NCBI RefSeq assembly: GCF_009690905.1
Contig: NZ_VOSW01000050.1
Location: 1-64,000 of the forward strand
From: Paraburkholderia madseniana
GTDB lineage: Bacteria; Pseudomonadota; Gammaproteobacteria; Burkholderiales; Burkholderiaceae
Length of the DNA stretch: 64,000 bases
Direction: 5' to 3'
The notes under the pieces were generated by a model, which was given only the letters and a program-made list of their open reading frames with translations, did not search any database and was not told the origin of the DNA. This document shows, one piece after another, positions 44,202 through 52,876 of this stretch (within the stretch, counting starts at the first letter, position 1; every line of letters begins with the position of its first letter). A program made the position numbers and the translations under genes.

Positions 44202-44627
44202 ATGACCCGACTCCGAATCACCTCCTGCGGCCATGTCTTTACCGCCGAAACGCATCCCGACGCGCCGCAAACGGTGGCCGCCTTTCTGAAGCTTCTGCCG
44301 TACCGTCAGAAGATCATTCACGTGCGCTGGAGCGGCGAGGGCTGCTGGGTGCCGCTCGGCGACTTCAAACTCGAAAACGACGGTGTGGCAGTCGGCTTCG
44401 AAAATCACACGAGCCATCCGTCGGTGGGCGACATCCTGTTCTATCCGGGCGGCTACAGCGAAACGGAGATCATTCTTGCATATGGCTCGTGCTGCTTCGC
44501 AAGCAAGCTGGGTCAGCTCGCGGGCAATCACTTTCTGACCATCGTCGAAGGCAAGGAAAAGCTGCGCGAACTCGGCACCAAGGTGTTGTGGGAAGGTGCG
44601 CAAGACGTGCTGTTCGAGAAGATCTGA
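44202..44627 (+). CDS. DUF3830 family protein (cyclophilin-like fold)
   Basis: 141 residues from the ATG at 44202. The pattern ITSCGHVFTAETHPDAPQTV, AAFLKLLPYRQKIIHVRWSG and EGCWVPLGDF matches DUF3830, a beta-barrel family placed with cyclophilin-like folds and seen near amidohydrolase or racemase genes. A SYGSC-type YGSCCFASKLGQLAG segment follows. Small enzyme or ligand-binding protein, exact reaction unknown. It faces the OFA transporter pair and may belong to the same catabolic set. Confidence 0.75.
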   Translation: MTRLRITSCGHVFTAETHPDAPQTVAAFLKLLPYRQKIIHVRWSGEGCWVPLGDFKLENDGVAVGFENHTSHPSVGDILFYPGGYSETEIILAYGSCCFASKLGQLAGNHFLTIVEGKEKLRELGTKVLWEGAQDVLFEKI

Positions 44628-44679
44628 AGCGGCGGCGGTGCGGGGTACCCGCAGTAGCCGGAGGCGGAGGGTAGGAGAA

Positions 44680-44701
44680 CGCGCGCAACTTGCGCGCGCG
44701 T
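44680..44701. terminator. GC-rich hairpin between convergent genes
   Basis: ACGCGCGCAA-CT-TGCGCGCGCGT forms a stem of about 9 bp. It lies between the DUF3830 stop and the stop of the MFS small subunit gene, so it is placed to end both. Confidence 0.5.
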
Positions 44702-44756
44702 CGAAAAGCTTTGCTGGCACCTCGCACATTGCATCGTGCGGGGTGCCGTTCAACAC

Positions 44757-44885
44757 TTACTTGAACAGCTTCATCGCTTGCGAGAGCGTATTGAACACGC
44801 CCCATGCCAGCGGCAGCGTCACATACAACCAGAAGACGGCGAGCTTGACCTTGTTGGTCGGATGAACGGCTTGAACGGTCGACAT
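44757..44885 (-). CDS. MFS transporter small subunit (OFA-associated)
   Basis: 42 residues with one membrane helix: VKLAVFWLYVTLPLAWGVFN, then TLSQAMKLFK. AGGAGACTCGC precedes the ATG. This is the small protein that follows OFA-family transporter genes in many proteobacteria and is named as their small subunit. Begins 10 bp after the stop of the transporter gene, so it is cotranscribed. Confidence 0.85.
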   Translation of the reverse strand: MSTVQAVHPTNKVKLAVFWLYVTLPLAWGVFNTLSQAMKLFK

Positions 44886-44895
44886 GCGAGTCTCC

Positions 44896-46299
44896 TTAGG
44901 CGCCTTTGGCGAGTTGTGCGTCAGTCATGTGGTGCTTGTCGTCGACACGCTTGACCAGCAGGTTGCAGACGAAACCGATCACCAGCAGCACCACCATGAT
45001 GTGGATCGTCATCGTGTAGGCGTCCGCCTTTGCCACGCCGTGCGCCACTTCATACGCACGGATGTAATTCACCAGCACCGGACCGGCGACACCCGCCGCG
45101 GCCCAGGCAGTCAGCAGACGGCCGTGAATGCCACCGACGAACGCCGTGCCGAACATGTCCGCGAGATACGCGGGCACTGTTGCGAAGCCGCCGCCGTACA
45201 TCGACAGGATCACGCAGTAGGCAAGCACGAACAGGGCGATCTGGCCGGAAGCCGCGAAGCCGGGCACGAGGTAGTACAGCACGGCGCCGAGCGCGAAGAA
45301 GATGAAGTAGGTGTTCTTGCGGCCGATCCAGTCCGAAGCCGAGGCCCACACGAAACGGCCGCCCATGTTGAACAGCGAGAGCAGGCCGACGAAACCAGCC
45401 GCTGCGGCAGCCGTCACGGTGTCCTTGAAGCTCTCCTGAATCATCACCGACGCCTGGCCGAGAATGCCGATGCCGGCCGTCACGTTCAGGAACAGCACCA
45501 GCCAGATCAGATAGAACTGCGGCGTCTTCAACGCCTGATCGATGTGCACGTGGTTACGCGAAATCATCTTCTTCTGGCTGGTCGCGGGCGGTGTCCAGCC
45601 GGCCGGCTTCCAGTCCGCCGGCGGCACGCGAATCGCGAGTGCGCCGATCGACATCGAGATGAAGTACGCAATGCCGAGCACGACGAAGGTCTCCGCCACG
45701 CCGATGCTGGTCGCGCTGCGGAAGTGGTTCATCAACGCCACCGACAAGGGCGCGGCAATCATCGCTCCGCCGCCGAAGCCCATGATCGCCATACCGGTTG
45801 CCATGCCGCGACGGTCCGGGAACCAGCGGATCAACGTCGATACCGGCGACACGTAACCGAGGCCGAGTCCGATCCCGCCGATCACGCCGTAGCCGAGATA
45901 GAGCAGCGCGATCTGATGCAGATGCACGCCGAGCGCGGAGACGAGGAAGCCGCCGCCGAAGCAGCACGCGGCGGTGAACATCGTGCGGCGCGGGCCGACA
46001 TGTTCGAGCCACTTGCCGGCAAACGCCGCCGACAAACCCAGGAACACGATTGCCAGCGAAAAGATCCAGCCGAGCGAGGTCAGCGACCAGTCGTCAGCGG
46101 CGGATTGCGTGATGCCGATGACTTTCGTCAGCGGACCGTTGAACACGGAGAAGGCGTACGCCTGACCGATACACAGGTGAACGGCGAGCGCTGCGGGCGG
46201 AACCATCCAGCGCGAAAATCCCGGTTTCGCAACGGTGGCCTGTTTGGAAAAGAATGGGGCAGAGCCTGAATTCCCGCTCGGCTCGGTGATACTGCTCAT
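44896..46299 (-). CDS. OFA-family MFS transporter (oxalate/formate-type)
   Basis: 467 residues, 12 helices. ALAVHLCIGQAYAFSVFNGP is the family's first helix. Further signs are GIGLGLGYVSPVSTLIRWFP-DRRGMATG and the loops of oxalate:formate antiporters. The ATG has GGAGACCGACC upstream. Carries a mono- or dicarboxylate such as oxalate or formate by antiport or proton symport. Coupled with its small subunit downstream. It may be fed by the same regulator as frc, but a clear operator was not found before it. Confidence 0.9.
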   Translation of the reverse strand: MSSITEPSGNSGSAPFFSKQATVAKPGFSRWMVPPAALAVHLCIGQAYAFSVFNGPLTKVIGITQSAADDWSLTSLGWIFSLAIVFLGLSAAFAGKWLEHVGPRRTMFTAACCFGGGFLVSALGVHLHQIALLYLGYGVIGGIGLGLGYVSPVSTLIRWFPDRRGMATGMAIMGFGGGAMIAAPLSVALMNHFRSATSIGVAETFVVLGIAYFISMSIGALAIRVPPADWKPAGWTPPATSQKKMISRNHVHIDQALKTPQFYLIWLVLFLNVTAGIGILGQASVMIQESFKDTVTAAAAAGFVGLLSLFNMGGRFVWASASDWIGRKNTYFIFFALGAVLYYLVPGFAASGQIALFVLAYCVILSMYGGGFATVPAYLADMFGTAFVGGIHGRLLTAWAAAGVAGPVLVNYIRAYEVAHGVAKADAYTMTIHIMVVLLVIGFVCNLLVKRVDDKHHMTDAQLAKGA

Positions 46300-46592
46300 G
46301 GTCGGTCTCCGGTGTGACGAATGCTTTGTTATCGGCGTTTCATACGCATTGCTTTAGCGTCGCGGCGTAAAAATTGCTGATTCAGGTGGCCTCGATATAT
46401 GTATTTTTATTTCATATGACGGGCGCTAAATTCAGACAAAACTTGTTCCGTCGAACGATAGGGCGCGAACCTGGCGTTTGCAATATGAGATGCAAATGCA
46501 TAAGGCATTAGCCTGATGAAATGTGACCGTAATCTGTCGAATTGCGGCAGTGCGGCACGAACACCAGAAATCCAGCATTCATTCAAAAGCCA

Positions 46593-46629
46593 ACGGGCCG
46601 GCCGTGGCACCTTTGCCACGCCGGCCCGT
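46593..46629 (-). terminator. Rho-independent terminator of the MHS transporter gene
   Basis: ACGGGCCGG...CGTGGCA pairs with TGCCACG...CCGGCCCGT around CCTT, one unpaired C. On the minus strand it is followed by GGCTTTTG. Located 22 bp after the MHS transporter stop. Very stable. Confidence 0.8.
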
Positions 46630-46650
46630 CGCAATCCTCATCGGCAGGAA

Positions 46651-47979
46651 TCAGGCGACCGTGCGCCCCGTCTTCATCTTCGCCGCCACCAGTACCGAGA
46701 TCAGACAGCCGATCGCCAGATACGCCGCCACCGGATGCCAGGAGCCGCCGGCAAAGCTGACCAGCGCCACTGCGATAAACGGCGTGAAGCCGCCGCCGAC
46801 CACGCTCGCCACCTGATAACCGACGCCCGCGCCGCTATAGCGGTACTCGGTGCCGAACAGTTCGGTGAACATCGGCTGCTGCACGCTCACAACCATGTCG
46901 TGGGCGACGTTGGCGAGCATGACGGCGAAGATCACGATCCACACCGTCGAGCGGGCTTCGAGCGCGAGGAAGAACGGCACCGCGCTGAACATGCCGACCA
47001 GCGCGCCGATGATGTACACGCGCCGACGGCCGAAACGGTCCGCCAGCCACGCGAAGCACGGAATCGTCACGCAGCTCACCGCGCCGACCAGCAGACCGAT
47101 CGAGAGGAAGAACTCACGCGGCATGTGCAGATTCGCCGTCGAGTAGTTCAGTGCGAACGCGGTCACGATATACATCGTGAACAACTCGGCAAGGCGCAGC
47201 GCGATGATCAGCAGGAAAGCCTTGGGGTGCTTCAGCAAGGCCTCGACGATCGGCAGCCGCACGCTGCGTTCACCCCGTTCGCCGACCTTCTCGACGAACT
47301 CCTTCGATTCTTCCATGCTCGAGCGGATCCACAGCGCGATCAGCACCAGCACCACACTGAACAGGAAGGGCAGGCGCCAGCCCCAGCTCAGGAACGACGC
47401 GTTGTCCATCGAGCGGCTGATGATCGCGACAAGGCCAGTCGCGAGCACGAGGCCCACGCCATAGCCGACTTGCACGCCGCTGCTGTAGAACGCCTTCTTC
47501 TTCTCCGGCGCGCTTTCGACCGCCATCAAGGCCGCGCCACCCCATTCGCCGCCGACCGCGAAGCCCTGGATCGCGCGCAACGTGACGAGCAGCACCGGCG
47601 CCCACCAGCCGATGCTGGAGAAAGCCGGCAGCAGACCGATTGCCGCGGTGGAGAGGCCCATCATCATCACCGTGAGGACCAGCATGCGCTTGCGTCCAAG
47701 CCGGTCGCCGTAGTGGCCGAACACGAAGCCGCCGAGCGGCCGGAACAGAAAGCCGACGCCGAAGGTCGCGAATGCGGCGAGCGTGCCCATCGCCGGGCTG
47801 ACCTTGGGGAAGAACTCGGCGTTGAAAACGAGCGCGGCGACGATGCCATACAGCAGAAAGTCGTACCAGTCGACTACGGCGCCGACAAAGCTGCCGAGCG
47901 CCGCTTTGCGTGCCTGGCTGCGCGGCGCGCGATTGGCGGTGATGGCCGTTTTCGGCGCTCTCGGGATAGTGGTGCTCAT
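46651..47979 (-). CDS. MHS-family MFS transporter
   Basis: 442 residues. LGSFVGAVVDWYDFLLYGIV is the hallmark first helix of metabolite:H+ symporters. GVGFLFRPLGGFVFGHYGDR-LGRKRML is the second. 12 helices; GGAGACACCGTC precedes the ATG. Family members carry alpha-ketoglutarate, shikimate, citrate or aromatic acids. Divergent from the gntR unit, with the candidate GntR operator between them, so it may be in the regulon. Confidence 0.9.
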   Translation of the reverse strand: MSTTIPRAPKTAITANRAPRSQARKAALGSFVGAVVDWYDFLLYGIVAALVFNAEFFPKVSPAMGTLAAFATFGVGFLFRPLGGFVFGHYGDRLGRKRMLVLTVMMMGLSTAAIGLLPAFSSIGWWAPVLLVTLRAIQGFAVGGEWGGAALMAVESAPEKKKAFYSSGVQVGYGVGLVLATGLVAIISRSMDNASFLSWGWRLPFLFSVVLVLIALWIRSSMEESKEFVEKVGERGERSVRLPIVEALLKHPKAFLLIIALRLAELFTMYIVTAFALNYSTANLHMPREFFLSIGLLVGAVSCVTIPCFAWLADRFGRRRVYIIGALVGMFSAVPFFLALEARSTVWIVIFAVMLANVAHDMVVSVQQPMFTELFGTEYRYSGAGVGYQVASVVGGGFTPFIAVALVSFAGGSWHPVAAYLAIGCLISVLVAAKMKTGRTVA

Positions 47980-48258
47980 GACGGTGTCTCCTTCGAATTC
48001 TCGGGTGCTGTCTGGAAGCGCGCGGCAGATGCAGGGCAGGGACGCTGCGGCTCATCACAGGATTCCCCGAAGGTTAATGATGCGAAGCGGTTCCCACAAT
48101 CCGCATTCGGGTGAAATTGCGCGATCATCGAACGCGACTGCGCGCATAGCGCGCGTTTTGCGCGTTTACACCGAGCGTTGTGTGTTGAGACAAGCAGAGG
48201 AACCGCCCGCGGGTTGCCCGTGCTACCTTGAGCATGCAATCCTAAAAACAACAGTCAC

Positions 48259-48282
48259 TGATATACTACATACGGAATATTG
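48259..48282. promoter_or_regulatory. Candidate GntR operator before the gntR unit
   Basis: TGATATACTACATACGGAAT resembles the sites before frc at 49427 and 49596 (TGATATATCACATACC). It lies about 60 bp upstream of the small ORF and gntR, and about 280 bp before the divergent MHS transporter. Compatible with autoregulation. Confidence 0.6.
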
Positions 48283-48304
48283 ATTTTTGCGGCGCTGCAG
48301 CATA

Positions 48305-48331
48305 TGATTGAGTCATCTATTCACTCAATCA
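48305..48331. repeat. Inverted repeat next to the leader ORF ribosome site
   Basis: TGATTGAGT and ACTCAATCA (9 bp arms, 9-base spacer) end 4 bases before the GGAG of the small ORF. It could be a second operator or an RNA hairpin affecting translation. Confidence 0.55.
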
Positions 48332-48344
48332 TTCGGAGTTACAA

Positions 48345-48581
48345 ATGGAATTCGTTCCTCTCTCGCTGCTCGCCGTTGGTTTTGTAGGTTTGGGCTCTGC
48401 CGCCACCGTTCTGCTGACCCGCTGGATCCCGCAGCCAGTTGCGCAACTTGCAGCGCAACATGGCCGGTTCGTCGGCCTGGGCGAGCAGGATGGCAGAATG
48501 GCCGCAGTGGCGCCCGCAGTGGTGCCGTATCGTGCGCATGTTCAACAAGAGGCGATGAATGTCGTCAGAACTTCAAACTGA
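48345..48581 (+). CDS. Small leader ORF overlapping gntR
   Basis: 78 residues; GGAGTTACAA before the ATG. The N-terminal third is hydrophobic (VPLSLLAVGFVGLGSAATVL), then RWIPQPVAQLAAQHGRFVG. It overlaps the gntR start by 23 bp, which suggests translational coupling. A small membrane protein or a leader peptide; no family is recognised. Confidence 0.5.
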   Translation: MEFVPLSLLAVGFVGLGSAATVLLTRWIPQPVAQLAAQHGRFVGLGEQDGRMAAVAPAVVPYRAHVQQEAMNVVRTSN

Positions 48582-49278
48582 AGCAGTGGCCCCACCCCTG
48601 ACGTTGTCGTTGCAGCCGATCGGCGCGAGCGTGAGCTTGCGCGATCAGGCGTATGCCATGCTGCGCCAGGCCATTGCCGACGCGGATATCTACCGGACTC
48701 ACGAAGAAATCCGCCTCGACGAGCGCGTGTTGAGCGAATCGCTGGGCGTGAGCCGCACGCCGGTGCGCGAGGCGATGACGCTGCTCGAACAGGAAGGTTT
48801 TCTGCGCATGGTGCCGCGGCGCGGCATCTACATCGTGCGCAAGAGTAAGCGTGAGATCGTCGAAATGATCCAGATGTGGGCCGCGCTCGAAAGCATGGCG
48901 GCGCGTCTTGCCACGCTGCACGCCACAGACGAGGAAATCGCCCGCCTGCGCCACATGTTCGACAATTTCCGCGACGCCACGCCGGCCGAGCACATCGCCG
49001 AGTATTCCGACGCCAACATCGCGTTCCATCAGGCGATCGTCGAGCTGTCGAAGTCGCAGATCATTCTCGACACGATCAAGAACATCTTCATCCACGTGCG
49101 GGCGATTCGCCGCATGACCATTTCGCAAAGCGACCGCGCGTCGCGTTCGATCGTTGACCACCTGCGCATTATTGAGGCACTGGAGCAGCGCGATACCGAA
49201 CTGGCCGAGCGTCTTACACGCCAGCATTCGCTCGATCTGGCGACGTTCGTCGAAGCGAATTGCGATTTTCTGGATTGA
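48559..49278 (+). CDS. GntR-family regulator (FCD type)
   Basis: 239 residues. Winged helix at about 18-90 (LRDQAYAMLRQAIADADIYR, LSESLGVSRTPVREAMTLLE, QEGFLRMVPRRGIYIV). The FCD ligand domain follows (MWAALESMAARLATLHATDE ... AFHQAIVELSKSQ, HLRIIEALEQRD) with the metal/ligand-site His and Asp pattern. Typical repressor of a carboxylate pathway. Three related sites, one before its own unit and two before frc, suggest that it controls frc. A strong terminator follows. Confidence 0.9.
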   Translation: MSSELQTEAVAPPLTLSLQPIGASVSLRDQAYAMLRQAIADADIYRTHEEIRLDERVLSESLGVSRTPVREAMTLLEQEGFLRMVPRRGIYIVRKSKREIVEMIQMWAALESMAARLATLHATDEEIARLRHMFDNFRDATPAEHIAEYSDANIAFHQAIVELSKSQIILDTIKNIFIHVRAIRRMTISQSDRASRSIVDHLRIIEALEQRDTELAERLTRQHSLDLATFVEANCDFLD

Positions 49279-49314
49279 TGGCGGCTTAGGCGCCTGATTG
49301 GCGCAACGAATGGC

Positions 49315-49351
49315 AAAAGGCCCGCAGTGATCACGTCACAGCGGGCCTTTT
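49315..49351 (+). terminator. Rho-independent terminator after gntR
   Basis: AAAAGGCCCGC pairs with GCGGGCCTTTT over a 15-base loop; GCTTTTCC follows. 37 bp after the gntR stop. Confidence 0.85.
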
Positions 49352-49426
49352 GCTTTTCCGCTCCATTTCTTTCCTTCCTGGTCATCGCCTTGCAGTGGGG
49401 TTAAGCCCGGCTTGACGGTCTATGAA

Positions 49427-49446
49427 ATATGGTATGTGATATATCA
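49427..49446. promoter_or_regulatory. Candidate GntR operator, distal site before frc
   Basis: ATATGGTATGTGATATATCA; its complement contains TGATATATCACATACC, an exact match to 16 bp of the site at 49596, in the opposite direction. The two are about 170 bp apart, allowing looping. Confidence 0.7.
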
Positions 49447-49595
49447 AAGGCGATCGAGACAAGCAGCACACCTCGGTGTTTTCCCTCGAATCGAGCGGGC
49501 CGGAGCGGCGTTATCTCGCTGCAACGCAAGCCAGGCAGGCGTTCAGGGCCGAAATCCCGAAGCAGTCGCATTTTGAGATCGCGCTTGATTGAATC

Positions 49596-49617
49596 TGATA
49601 TATCACATACCGTATGT
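49596..49617. promoter_or_regulatory. Candidate GntR operator, proximal site before frc
   Basis: TGATATATCACATACCGTAT, with ATAC/GTAT dyad symmetry. Located about 100 bp before the frc ATG, within the likely promoter. Confidence 0.7.
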
Positions 49618-49719
49618 ACCGAGTCTAACCAGACATCCGCGCGAGCGGACGTTATCGAAGCGGGCGCGTCGGTCGATAACCGTTGCACACAACTGACTGA
49701 TCAGGACAGGAGACTTGAC

Positions 49720-50967
49720 ATGAGCAAAGCACTCGACGGCGTGCGCATTCTCGATTTCACGCATGTGCAATCGGGCCCGACCTGCACGCAGTTGCTCGCG
49801 TGGTTCGGCGCGGACGTGATCAAGGTGGAGCGGGCCGGCGCCGGCGACATCACGCGCGAGCAACTACGGGACATTCCCGACGTGGACAGCTTGTACTTCA
49901 CGATGCTCAATCACAACAAGCGCTCGGTCACGATCGATACCAAGAACCCGGAAGGCAAGCTGGTGCTCGAGGCGCTGATCCAGAAGTGCGACGTGCTGGT
50001 GGAGAATTTCGCACCGGGCGCACTGGACCGGATGGGCTTCACGTGGGAGCGGATTCAGGAGTTGAACCCGCGCATGATCGTGGCTTCGGTGAAGGGTTTC
50101 GGCCCGGGTCCTTACGAGGACTGCAAGGTCTACGAGAACGTTGCGCAATGCGCGGGCGGCGCGGCCTCGACCACCGGTTTCGACGATGGTCCGCCGGTGG
50201 TGAGCGGCGCGCAGATCGGCGACAGCGGCACGGGTTTGCATCTGGCGCTCGGCATTGTCACGGCGCTGTATCAGCGCACGCTAACCGGGCGCGGTCAGAA
50301 GGTGCTCGCCGCGATGCAGGACGGCGTGCTCAACCTGTGCCGCGTGAAGCTGCGCGACCAGCAACGGCTCGAACGCACCGGCACGATGAAGGAGTATCCG
50401 CAATATCCGAACGGAACGTTCGGTGAAGCGGTGCCGCGCGCGGGGAATGCTTCGGGCGGCGGTCAACCGGGCTGGATCCTGAAGTGCAAGGGCTGGGAGA
50501 CGGATCCGAATGCGTATATCTACTTCATCACGCAGGCGCCGGTGTGGGCGAAGATCTGCAACGTGATCGGCAAGGAAGAGTGGGCCACCGATCCGAACTA
50601 CGCGACGCCTGCCGCGCGCTTGCCACATCTGAAGGATATCTTTGCCGAGATCGAGCGGTGGACCATGACCAAGACCAAGTTCGAGGCCATGCAGATCCTC
50701 AACAAATACGACATTCCCTGCGGGCCGATTCTCTCGATGAAGGAAATCGCCGAAGAGCCGTCGCTGCGCAAGACCGGCACAATTGTCGAAGTGGATCATC
50801 CAACCCGCGGCAAGTATCTGACGGTTGGCAATCCTATCAAACTGTCGGACAGCCCGACCGAAGTCAAGCGCTCGCCGCTGCTGGGCGAGCATACCGACGA
50901 GGTGATGACCGAACTCGGCTACTCGCCCGAACAGATCAGCGCATTGCGGACCGCCGGCGCGATTTGA
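49720..50967 (+). CDS. frc: Formyl-CoA:oxalate CoA-transferase
   Basis: 415 residues from the ATG at 49720 (CAGGAGACTTGAC upstream); the frame is open much further back. Class III CoA-transferase closely matching Frc: LDFTHVQSGPTCTQLLAWFG, the catalytic Asp168 in SGAQIGDSGTG, the Gly loop ASGGGQPGW and KCKGWETDPNAYIYF. It moves CoA from formyl-CoA to oxalate, giving oxalyl-CoA. Normally paired with oxalyl-CoA decarboxylase (oxc), which is not in the window. Start of a likely operon with the FAH-family gene. Confidence 0.92.
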   Translation: MSKALDGVRILDFTHVQSGPTCTQLLAWFGADVIKVERAGAGDITREQLRDIPDVDSLYFTMLNHNKRSVTIDTKNPEGKLVLEALIQKCDVLVENFAPGALDRMGFTWERIQELNPRMIVASVKGFGPGPYEDCKVYENVAQCAGGAASTTGFDDGPPVVSGAQIGDSGTGLHLALGIVTALYQRTLTGRGQKVLAAMQDGVLNLCRVKLRDQQRLERTGTMKEYPQYPNGTFGEAVPRAGNASGGGQPGWILKCKGWETDPNAYIYFITQAPVWAKICNVIGKEEWATDPNYATPAARLPHLKDIFAEIERWTMTKTKFEAMQILNKYDIPCGPILSMKEIAEEPSLRKTGTIVEVDHPTRGKYLTVGNPIKLSDSPTEVKRSPLLGEHTDEVMTELGYSPEQISALRTAGAI

Positions 50968-50985
50968 GAACTCAAGGAGCGATGT

Positions 50986-51771
50986 ATGGATACGTGGATG
51001 CGTTTCGTGTCGAGCGACGGTGGTGTCGTGTTCGGCAGGGTGGAAGGCGGTTATCTGCATGAGTACGAAAGTCTCGATCAACCGGTGCCGACCGGCGCAG
51101 TGTTGTCGACACGTGCGCTCACGCCGCTCGCGCCTTGTGCGCCCGGCAAGATCGTCGCGTTGTGGAATAACTTTCACGCGCTTGCGGCGAAGCTCGACAA
51201 GCCTGTGCCGGCGCATCCGCTATTTCTGTTGAAGCCGGCGGGGTCGGTGATCGGTTCGGGTGAACCGATCCGTCGGCCGCTCAGTTACGCGGGCAAGATC
51301 GTCTACGAAGGCGAACTCGGCATCGTGATTGGCCGGCGCTGCCGCGACGCGAGTATCGAAGAGGCTGCGGAATCGATCTTCGGCTACACGCTGGTCAACG
51401 ACGTGACCGCCGCCGATCTGCTGAATGAGAGCCCGCACTTCCCGCAATGGTGCCGCGCGAAGGGCTTCGATACGTTCTGCTGTATCGGACCCTCGATCGT
51501 CTCCGGTTTCGACTGGCATGCGGCACGTCTTGTCACGATGCTCGACGGAGTGGAGCGGCAGAACTATCCGCTTGCGGATATGGTGTTTTCGCCTGCCGAG
51601 CAGGTGAGTCTGATTTCACAGGACTTGACGCTCGAACCGGGTGATGTGATTGCGTGCGGCACGTCGGTCGGCGTTGGCTCGATCAAGGACGGCGCGACCG
51701 TGACGGTCTCAATCGAAGGGATCGGCACATTGAGCAATACCTTGACCGCTGTGTGTGAGATAGCGCTATGA
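50986..51771 (+). CDS. Fumarylacetoacetate hydrolase (FAH) family protein
   Basis: 261 residues; AAGGAGCGATGT precedes the ATG, 18 bp after frc. FAH core: VALWNNFHALAAKLDK, HPLFLLKPAGSVIGSGEPIR, then the metal-binding acidic set (YEGELGIVIGRRCRDASIEE, NDVTAADL) and VFSPAEQVSLISQDLTLEPG with GTSVGVGSIKDG. Such enzymes hydrolyse or decarboxylate 2-oxo acids (oxaloacetate, acylpyruvates). Oxaloacetate decarboxylation is a plausible link to C2/C4 acid metabolism but unproven. Confidence 0.85.
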   Translation: MDTWMRFVSSDGGVVFGRVEGGYLHEYESLDQPVPTGAVLSTRALTPLAPCAPGKIVALWNNFHALAAKLDKPVPAHPLFLLKPAGSVIGSGEPIRRPLSYAGKIVYEGELGIVIGRRCRDASIEEAAESIFGYTLVNDVTAADLLNESPHFPQWCRAKGFDTFCCIGPSIVSGFDWHAARLVTMLDGVERQNYPLADMVFSPAEQVSLISQDLTLEPGDVIACGTSVGVGSIKDGATVTVSIEGIGTLSNTLTAVCEIAL

Positions 51772-52415
51772 CGCGACGGCCGCGGCTCGTTGCGTTGCTT
51801 GGCAGTGGCATGGGGCTCGCCGTCATGGTGGGCGGGTTTGCGTGCTACCTGTCGGCAGCGGCTCAGGCGAATGTCGAGCGTATCGAGCTCTGCGCCGCGG
51901 TCTTCATCGGTGCGCTGGTCTTCGCCACCTCCACCATCGCATTCTGCAAACTGCGTGGCGTGCTGGACCTGAGTAAAGTCGCGCGTCCGGGGCATGGCAT
52001 CGTCAACGTCTCGGCGCTTCTACTGTGTGGCTGGCTGGGCTACGGCTTCGTCACCGAGCAGGCGCAGCCGTACGGGCTCGCCGCGCTGCTTGCGATGAGC
52101 GTGCTGGCCGTTGCGCTCGGTACGCATCTGATGACAAGCCGCGAGTACTCGACGAACGATCGCGATTCACACTGCCATGCGTTTGCCGGACGTTGCGATG
52201 GATTTGCGCTGGAGCGGCGCGGGTTGTTGGCGCGCATCGAATGGCATGGCGGCGAAGAGCAGGTGTGGGCGCTACGCGAGATAACGCCCGGCATGGTGCG
52301 CGCGGCAGCATACCGGCACCGCCGCGGCTGGCATGACACAGGGACGGTGAGCGTACAAAAACGCGGGTCTGTCCGCCAACGCGCCACCCACCGCGCAATG
52401 TACCGTCAAAGATGA
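51768..52415 (+). CDS. Membrane protein resembling a fragment of PntB
   Basis: 215 residues; the ATG overlaps the FAH gene stop (ATGA), so it is coupled. Residues about 37-125 match the middle of transhydrogenase subunit beta (PntB): NVERIELCAAVFIGALVFAT, STIAFCKLRGV, GHGIVNVSALLLCGWLGYGF and LLAMSVLAVALGTHLM. In PntB the next helix has IGGADMPVV; here the frame leaves homology after THLM. The rest (DRDSHCHAFAGRCDGF...) is basic and unmatched. No NAD(P) domain. Possibly a retained fragment, perhaps non-functional. Confidence 0.65.
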   Translation: MTRRPRLVALLGSGMGLAVMVGGFACYLSAAAQANVERIELCAAVFIGALVFATSTIAFCKLRGVLDLSKVARPGHGIVNVSALLLCGWLGYGFVTEQAQPYGLAALLAMSVLAVALGTHLMTSREYSTNDRDSHCHAFAGRCDGFALERRGLLARIEWHGGEEQVWALREITPGMVRAAAYRHRRGWHDTGTVSVQKRGSVRQRATHRAMYRQR

Positions 52416-52474
52416 ACACACCGATGCGCCGGGCGGCGAGCAGAGCGAGCGGCGGAATCGTCCCGTCGAAGCCC

Positions 52475-52780
52475 TTATTCGCCGGCCGCCGCGAATTCGC
52501 TGTAGTACCAGGCTTTCTTGCTCAGGATCATCTGGGCAAGAAACTCGGCGTCGTACGCGCTGTGAAGATGCGCGTGAAACCGCTCGATGTAGGCGGTGAT
52601 GCGCGCCGCTTCGCTGTTGAATTCCTTCAGCACGTCGAGTGTGGCCTGGTCCCAGCGGAACCGCAGGCCAAGGTCGCTGAAGGCCGCGTTGAACGCGCTC
52701 AGATGGGCGTCGTCGGGATTGTTCGCGGTGGCGCGTGTAGTACGTGTGCTGGCGTGAGACTCAACCGCAGCGTGGTTCAT
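52475..52780 (-). CDS. Hypothetical helical protein
   Basis: 101 residues from the ATG at 52780 (GGAGGCCGATC before it). A Ser/Thr-rich start (MNHAAVESHASTRTTRATAN) is followed by a helical domain: HLSAFNAAFSDLGLRFRWDQ, ATLDVLKEFNSEAARITAYI, HAHLHSAYDAEFLAQMILSK. No family is recognised. Same direction as the LysR gene upstream of it on that strand. Confidence 0.65.
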   Translation of the reverse strand: MNHAAVESHASTRTTRATANNPDDAHLSAFNAAFSDLGLRFRWDQATLDVLKEFNSEAARITAYIERFHAHLHSAYDAEFLAQMILSKKAWYYSEFAAAGE

Positions 52781-52876
52781 GATCGGCCTCCAGGGCTGAC
52801 AAGTAAGGAAACTCACTTGCAGCATAGGGATACTGATCAATCCGCAATAGTTAAAGTTTCATTGGCTTTCCATAGC

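Noticed and set aside
44884..46269. A 461-codon open frame antisense to the OFA transporter
   Set aside because: Its sequence is rich in His/Arg/Asp/Glu without domain, a typical shadow of a high-GC gene; the opposite strand encodes a clear transporter.
46330..46440. CGATATATGTATTTTTATTT before the OFA transporter as a fourth GntR site
   Set aside because: Shares only the GATATAT core with the other sites; too weak to call.
46516..48114. A 532-codon open frame antisense to the MHS transporter
   Set aside because: Same reason: low-complexity charged product, no ribosome site, real transporter on the other strand.
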